Assembly: GCA_009787995.1 (NCBI GenBank)
Contig: WQSH01000007.1
Coordinates: 1 to 46,713, forward strand
Source: Oscillospiraceae bacterium
GTDB lineage: Bacteria; Bacillota; Clostridia; Oscillospirales; Oscillospiraceae
Length of the DNA stretch: 46,713 nt
Direction: 5' to 3'
Positions 42,900 to 46,713 of the stretch are shown here, piece after piece (positions within the stretch are counted from its first letter, which is position 1; every line of letters starts with the position of its first letter). A program made the translations under genes and the position numbers. The notes beneath the pieces are model-generated. The model was given only the letters and a program-made list of their open reading frames with translations, was not told the DNA's origin and did not search any database.

Positions 42900-42975
42900 G
42901 GGCTGTTTGCTACGCTTTTTCCGCTAGAACGGGTCTTGTCGCCCTACATACGCAAAAAAACATAGCAAACAGCCC
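42900..42975. repeat. Thirteen-base inverted repeat pair
   Basis: GGGCTGTTTGCTA (42900-42912) and TAGCAAACAGCCC (42963-42975) are exact inverted repeats, and the similarity continues inward through a T-run/A-run (CTTTTT and AAAAAAACA). The 50 bases between them do not code. The form, a 76-bp unit with inverted ends, suits a small non-autonomous element or a long RNA hairpin. Confidence 0.7.
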
Positions 42976-42999
42976 ATTCCGGGCTACCCTGTGAAGAAC

Positions 43000-43064
43000 G
43001 ATTTTAGCCCGATTTTTCTGCGGGCTAAAATTAAGCCTTGTATTGTTCGTTATTTCGTATTATA
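43000..43064. repeat. Hairpin-plus-promoter repeat, copy 2
   Basis: An 11-base perfect stem (43001-43011 with 43021-43031, core TAGCCCG) is followed by the same approximately 30-base block as copy 1 at 40396-40463. The loop and upper stem differ between copies, while the lower stem and the downstream block are conserved. This copy carries a complete promoter reading toward the small HTH gene. Confidence 0.75.
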
Positions 43065-43066
43065 AT
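43038..43066 (+). promoter_or_regulatory. Promoter of the small HTH gene
   Basis: TTGTAT (43038-43043) and a perfect TATAAT (43061-43066) are 17 bases apart, about 40 bases upstream of the HTH gene. Most of the promoter lies inside repeat copy 2. Confidence 0.7.
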
Positions 43067-43107
43067 TATATTGCCAGCAAAGTTGTGATGATAGTGAGGG
43101 CAAAGAC

Positions 43108-43311
43108 ATGGATCTTGATTGGATAACTTCTAAGCAAGCCTCTGAAAAATGGGGCATTTCTGAAAGACGAGTGCAATATCTTTGTGCAAATAGTCAAGTA
43201 GATGGTGTAGTAAAATTGGGGCTTGGTTGGCTTATTCCCAAAGATACTCCAAAGCCTGTTGATGGAAGAACAAAGGCGGCGCGTGAAGCCTCGCTGAAAA
43301 AGAGTGATTAA
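43108..43311 (+). CDS. Small helix-turn-helix DNA-binding protein
   Basis: A 67-residue protein. MDLDWITSKQASEKWGISERRVQYLC reads as a MerR/excisionase-type helix-turn-helix, followed by VDGVVKLGLGWLIPKDTPKP, the wing typical of HTH_17-like domains, and a basic tail. Such small proteins are common in clostridial accessory regions and are usually of unknown target. A GTGAGGG site precedes the ATG. It opens the AT-rich accessory stretch and has its own promoter. Confidence 0.8.
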   Translation: MDLDWITSKQASEKWGISERRVQYLCANSQVDGVVKLGLGWLIPKDTPKPVDGRTKAAREASLKKSD

Positions 43312-43440
43312 AAATACGAAATATATATTGCGAAGGGCGCAAGAGATAATATGCGTCCTTATTCCGACCATGAGATAGAAGAAACGTATGGTCGGTCGGA
43401 GTTATGATTTGATAAAGCCTAAAGCGAGGAGAAGAACACA

Positions 43441-43810
43441 ATGACGTTCTGGGATTTTAGCGCACCGTTTTATGACCGTGCGGAACACACAAATACCGCT
43501 TATAATAAAATGCTTTATTTAATGCGCGACCTGACGCCCACAGATGTGACAGTCTTTGAAGCCGCCGAAGAGCTTAAGCGCATATCGGTCAGTTCCGTCA
43601 TCGTTGCTGTAGCACTACTTATAAGACCTTAAAGGCTTATTCGCTCGACCTTCGGTAGGCATATGGAAACTGCTCGGATTTGCACCGAAACGTGAGTTTG
43701 ATGCGGAGAGTTTTCGTCAGTTCTTGATTGAAATAGGTCTGTCACCTTATGAATTCAAAGTAGTGGATGGAAATATGCCTATGGCGGTGGCGGTTTGGAG
43801 GAAGAGCTAA
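43441..43810 (+). pseudogene. Decayed SAM-dependent methyltransferase gene
   Basis: The first part starts MTFWDFSAPFYDRAEHTNTAYNKMLYLMRD...VTVFEAA, the usual N-terminus of a class I methyltransferase, with AGGAGAAG before the ATG. It then jumps to EELKRISVSS, which in intact relatives lies far downstream of the SAM loop, and stops at 43632. The C-terminus continues in another frame from about 43625 (GIWKLLGFAPKREFDAESFR and on to AVWRKS) to a stop at 43810. So the SAM-binding core has been lost by an internal deletion and a frameshift follows. It overlaps no other gene; the next begins at once. Confidence 0.75.
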
Positions 43811-44233
43811 ATGATGTTCAAAGATATTAAACTACAAATTACAAATCCAGAAGTAGGCAGAATCATTGCACTTGCCGCCTTTGAGGGTTCAGAGGAGGGT
43901 GTTGCAAAAGAAGCAGCAAAATATATCTCGTCTGATGCTTTGCATTTTTTCGGTTGGGTAGACGATGACAAAATACTTGGTATTTGTGGGTTTGAAGTTC
44001 ATGAGGATAAAGTTGAGATTCATCTCATTTCCGTTGCCAAAGAACACCACCACAAAGGTATTGGCGTTGCTATGATTACTGCTTTAGAAAGCAAATATCA
44101 CCTACCGATTGAAGCCGAAACAGACGATGATGCAGTCGGATTCTATCGCAGATGCGGCTTTGAAACTAAAGCTTTTAAACACGCTAAATGGGGTGTACCT
44201 CGCCACACCTGTGTGCTAAACGGAAAAAACTAA
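43811..44233 (+). CDS. GNAT family N-acetyltransferase
   Basis: A 140-residue acetyltransferase with HFFGWVDDDKILGICGFEVHEDKVEIHLISVAKEHHHKGIGVAMI (acetyl-CoA loop in the last part) and DDAVGFYRRCGFET near the C-terminus. The substrate is unknown. It begins directly after the methyltransferase remnant's stop, which suggests that the pair once formed an operon. It is intact, unlike its neighbours on either side. Confidence 0.85.
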   Translation: MMFKDIKLQITNPEVGRIIALAAFEGSEEGVAKEAAKYISSDALHFFGWVDDDKILGICGFEVHEDKVEIHLISVAKEHHHKGIGVAMITALESKYHLPIEAETDDDAVGFYRRCGFETKAFKHAKWGVPRHTCVLNGKN

Positions 44234-44328
44234 ACTAAACCTTTAAGTCTTGTAAGTATTGCAATCGGGCATTCGTGGCGAAACATCCGAAAGCAGAGTA
44301 ACGATTCTTACGAGCAGGAGGTATTTCA

Positions 44329-44540
44329 ATGAGCAGAAAAACAATTTATTGTCCATCGGCGAGATGCACAAACTTACAGGCGTAGGGATAAAGACTTTGC
44401 GCTACTATGAAGAAATAAAGTTATTTCAGCCAACGTACACAGACCCCGATTCCGGGTATCGTTACTATTCATTAGACCAAGTGTATCTGCTGGAGATGAT
44501 TGTGTTTTGCACCGAGTTGAACATTCCGCTTTGTTTTTAA
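44329..44540 (+). pseudogene. Decayed MerR-family regulator gene
   Basis: After AGGAGG the ATG at 44329 reads only MSRKTIYCPSAR and stops, but the next frame gives NNLLSIGEMHKLTGVGIKTLRYYEEIKLFQPTYTDPDSGYRYY, a MerR winged-helix domain. Restoring one A in the run at 44337-44341 would join the start to this frame (MSRKNNLLSIGE...). The reading then stops early after CTELNIPLCF at 44540, losing the dimerisation helix and the effector domain. Both a frameshift and a truncation are therefore visible. Confidence 0.75.
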
Positions 44541-44604
44541 ACTGTAGATTAAGCATAAAGCATCCAGTAGGTGGGTGAAGTTACGCCGGGACCGGAGCCC
44601 ATAT

Positions 44605-45366
44605 CTAAGCCCATTTCCTATGTTTGTATGAAGCTGCCCCAATACTTCCGCAAACAATAATTATACATGAAAGAATGACAATAGCGGTAAGCTGCTCACC
44701 CATGGGCTGACCGTTGAAAGTGTTTTGCAACAAAACCACTACATGGGTTAATGGCAAAGCATTTGCATAATTTCTTATGTTTTCGGGCATTAATTCCAAA
44801 GGCATTGTTGAGCCGGAAAGAAAAATCATTGCAAAGTAAACAGCATAACTCACAATTTGCGCTAATTTGCCATTCTTAAAAATAGCAGCAATGAAAAACC
44901 CCATGGCGAAAATGGCGGCGCATGACAGCAATACCGCTGGAACAATTACATACCAAGCCCCGGCTATGTTTACGTTATAGATTATTCTGCCCACGATAAT
45001 TAAAAATGCGGTACTTACAAGGGCAGAAAGTAAATAAACAATAACTTGTACAAAGATTATATTTCCTTTGCCCATAGGCGTTGCGTCAAAACGTTTATAC
45101 ACTTTGCTTGTCATAAACTCGGATAAGTTCAGCGGCAAAGTCATTATGCCGTTTACCGCAATCACCATTCCCACAAGTGCCGGAATCATGACATCCATTG
45201 CTCCGTGCTCATAATTGTAAAGTGGGCTTGGCTCGTTTCCGTAAATTCCCCCGAAAAGCAATATCATTCCAAGAGGAAATGCTATAGAGAAAAATGGGCT
45301 TGCAAAATCTCGTATATATAACTTTGTTATCATCTGTGCGGTTTTAAAAAATGATATTACTGTCAT
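44605..45366 (-). CDS. ABC-2 type transporter permease
   Basis: About 253 residues with roughly six membrane segments and the ABC-2 pattern: ITKLYIRDFASPFFSIAFPLGMILLFGG at the start, LPLNLSEFMTSKVYKRFDATPMGKGNIIFVQ in the middle, and FLSGSTMPLELMPENIRNYANALPLTHVVVLLQ near the end. It probably exports a drug, lipid or peptide with the preceding ATPase. The ATG at 45366 has GGAAGGG upstream and overlaps the ATPase stop by four bases. Confidence 0.88.
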   Translation of the reverse strand: MTVISFFKTAQMITKLYIRDFASPFFSIAFPLGMILLFGGIYGNEPSPLYNYEHGAMDVMIPALVGMVIAVNGIMTLPLNLSEFMTSKVYKRFDATPMGKGNIIFVQVIVYLLSALVSTAFLIIVGRIIYNVNIAGAWYVIVPAVLLSCAAIFAMGFFIAAIFKNGKLAQIVSYAVYFAMIFLSGSTMPLELMPENIRNYANALPLTHVVVLLQNTFNGQPMGEQLTAIVILSCIIIVCGSIGAASYKHRKWA

Positions 45367-46130
45367 ATCAATGACCCTTCCTTTCGTATTACTTGAGGCA
45401 CAAAGGCAAGATATATTTCTTCCAAACTCATATCCGGCTTCCATTGCTCCGACTGTAAATTTTCGTTGGCAAATGTTTTTAATGCCGTCAGCGTTCCCGT
45501 AAAAATCATTTTACCGCTTTGCATGAACATTATTCTGTCAGCCAGATTCTCAACTTCATCCATGTAATGGGAAACCAATAATATGCCGGTGCCCTCGCTT
45601 CTGATTATTTTTAACACTTCCCAAATGCTTCGCCGTGCTTCTGGGTCTAATCCTGTTGTTAATTCGTCCAATATGAGCATCTTCGGGCGGGGAAGCATAG
45701 CCAGCACTATTGATAGCCGCTGTTTTTGACCGCCGGACAGTTTGCTTACATAACTTTTTTTCTTATCAAGCAGCCCCAATTGGTTTAATAGCTTTTTATA
45801 ATCCATTGGGTTTGAGTAAAACGACGAAAACCAAGAGCATATTTCGTCCACCTTTATTTTTTCCGGGTAGGACGCTTCTTGTAATTGCACACCCAGCTGT
45901 CTATAAATTTCTTTCCTGTCCATTTTAGGGTTTTTTCCAAAAATTGCAACAGTTCCGCCGCTTGGGTTACGCAATCCTCCCAAACACTCCATTGATGAGG
46001 TCTTTCCGCAGCCGTTTGAGCCTATTACAGCTACAATTTCCCCCGGAGCAACCTCAAAAGAAATTTTATCCACGGCTATAGTGTTTCCATATCGCACACT
46101 TAAATCATTTACTTTCGTTAAAATTGCCAT
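45363..46130 (-). CDS. ABC transporter ATP-binding protein
   Basis: About 255 residues: Walker A VIGSNGCGKTSSMECLGGL, Q-loop LGVQLQEASYPEKIKVDEI, signature SKLSGGQKQRLSIVLAML, Walker B MLILDELTTGLDPEARR, and H-loop LLVSHYMDEVENL. This is the DrrA/CcmA-like exporter class. The ATG at 46130 has AGAGGTGAG upstream; the longer frame to 46229 is rejected. It is divergent from a LytTR regulator gene, a common arrangement for regulated export pumps in Firmicutes. Confidence 0.92.
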   Translation of the reverse strand: MAILTKVNDLSVRYGNTIAVDKISFEVAPGEIVAVIGSNGCGKTSSMECLGGLRNPSGGTVAIFGKNPKMDRKEIYRQLGVQLQEASYPEKIKVDEICSWFSSFYSNPMDYKKLLNQLGLLDKKKSYVSKLSGGQKQRLSIVLAMLPRPKMLILDELTTGLDPEARRSIWEVLKIIRSEGTGILLVSHYMDEVENLADRIMFMQSGKMIFTGTLTALKTFANENLQSEQWKPDMSLEEIYLAFVPQVIRKEGSLI

Positions 46131-46153
46131 TTTCTCACCTCTGAATTTTCTGC

Positions 46154-46199
46154 CAAGTGACAAGATTATTTTATATTTTACTTTTGGTCTTGTCGCTTG
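46154..46199. promoter_or_regulatory. Twelve-base inverted repeat upstream of the ABC exporter
   Basis: CAAGTGACAAGA (46154-46165) and TCTTGTCGCTTG (46188-46199) match at 11 of 12 positions as inverted repeats, 22 AT-rich bases apart, in the space between the ATPase gene and the LytTR gene. It may be an operator or a leader hairpin for the exporter. Binding by the LytTR protein is a guess from position alone. Confidence 0.45.
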
Positions 46200-46309
46200 T
46201 TTTTCTGTAAGTGGTTGTTTGCGGGGCATAAGATGCGATATAGGATGATGAAATACTGGAGCGCAACCTATAGCCTGTGGTATAATTTAATGGGTAGGTG
46301 AAGCTTTAT

Positions 46310-46713
46310 ATGAGAGTGGAATTTAAGATTGACCCGAATATAGGGGAGCCGTTTGCCGTTATCCACGCCCCGAAAATAACCCCCGAATTAGTGGTTTGGG
46401 CGGAAGTGTTAGAGGGAGCGAAGGACAAATCCTCTCCGCTGATGGTAACAAAAGAAGATAAAATATTCCTCATTGGCCCAGAGCAAATAGATATTATCCG
46501 GACAGAGGGCGGCGATGTTAAGATATATAATCGTGAGGCACAGAAATATATCATTTTAAAACCTCTCCACGAGATTCAAGAGCGCCTGGGGAGAGGCTTT
46601 TTTCGCATATCAAAATCGTCCATTGTAAACATCAGCCGCATAGACCATCTATCCCAATCTTTCAATGGCACTATGTACATTGTTATGAAAAACGGCGTTA
46701 GCGATTATGTGTC
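46310..46713 (+). CDS. LytTR-domain DNA-binding regulator (cut by window edge)
   Basis: The ATG at 46310 follows GTAGGTGAAG and opens MRVEFKIDPNIGEPFAVIHA. The LytTR domain begins at about residue 45: DKIFLIGPEQIDIIRTEGGD, then KYIILKPLHEIQERLGRGFFRISKSSIVN and ISRIDHLSQSFNGTMYIVMKNG. There is no receiver domain, so it belongs to the small LytTR regulators that often control a neighbouring membrane protein or ABC pump. The frame is open to the end of the window after 134 codons. A TATAAT at 46281 could be its -10 element. Confidence 0.88.
   Translation, partial: MRVEFKIDPNIGEPFAVIHAPKITPELVVWAEVLEGAKDKSSPLMVTKEDKIFLIGPEQIDIIRTEGGDVKIYNREAQKYIILKPLHEIQERLGRGFFRISKSSIVNISRIDHLSQSFNGTMYIVMKNGVSDYV

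Noticed and set aside
43351-43407. An 18-codon frame (MRPYSDHEIEETYGRSEL) after the small HTH gene, with an eight-base inverted repeat inside (CCGACCAT/ATGGTCGG)
   Set aside because: Too short to support without homologues and no clear ribosome site; it may be the remnant of a longer gene.
1-46713. CRISPR arrays, rRNA genes, phage genes, transposase genes
   Set aside because: I looked for regular spaced repeats and for typical proteins of these kinds and saw none in the window.

Overview
The window looks like a chromosomal segment of an anaerobic, Gram-positive-type bacterium of the Clostridia, probably an uncultured lineage. The grounds are strong AGGAGG-type ribosome sites, frequent TTG and GTG starts, a Firmicutes-style parA-parB-serS-mscL-rsmG-mfd block, a DUF1846 gene, Clostridia-type PAS/GGDEF and chemoreceptor genes, and a solute-binding lipoprotein with a VAGC lipobox. 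No genus can be named from the sequence. Base composition is mixed and becomes visibly more AT-rich after about 43 kb.

Layout. (1) 1-6.7 kb, minus strand: a cell-elongation operon read U32 peptidase, maf, mreC, mreD, PBP2, then the start of uvrA; mreB and minCD are absent. (2) 6.8-12 kb, plus strand: a molybdenum cofactor operon (moeA, moaA, moaC, a MOSC protein, a second MoeA/MogA-like protein with a cysteine tail) ending in a PHP phosphatase. (3) 12-15.3 kb, minus: a large membrane diguanylate cyclase with three PAS domains, behind mogA, which has its own promoter. (4) 15.4-23.3 kb, minus: a peptide ABC importer operon (oppA-B-C-D-F) running into a gamma-glutamyltransferase without a signal peptide and a DUF1275 membrane protein. 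(5) 23.5-26 kb: tRNA-Leu(CAG) with promoter and terminator, divergent from DUF1846 and an acetyltransferase. (6) 26-34 kb, minus: parA, parB, serS, mscL, rsmG, mfd. (7) 34-43 kb: a c-di-GMP and chemotaxis region, with an HD-GYP/PilZ pair divergent from a PAS-GGDEF-degenerate EAL-HDOD protein, then two chemoreceptors. (8) 43-46.7 kb: accessory DNA with a small HTH gene, two decayed genes, a GNAT gene, an ABC-2 exporter and the start of a LytTR regulator.

How the parts work together. PBP2 and MreC/MreD serve lateral wall synthesis. The Mo genes take GTP to an inserted cofactor, although moaD, moaE and any Mo enzyme are outside the window. The Opp importer and cytoplasmic GGT suggest uptake and internal cleavage of gamma-glutamyl peptides. 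In region 7, cyclic-di-GMP synthesis, degradation and read-out proteins sit beside two chemoreceptors. One receptor appears to carry a zinc-binding CZB domain outside the membrane; the other has an internally duplicated helical sensor.

The least explained sequence lies between genes: a two-copy element with terminal inverted repeats (15.33 and 34.07 kb), a two-copy hairpin-plus-promoter repeat flanking the second chemoreceptor, a perfect 42-bp palindrome, and a possible small frameshifted gene ahead of the first chemoreceptor. All calls were made by reading the sequence; no database search or structure computation was run.
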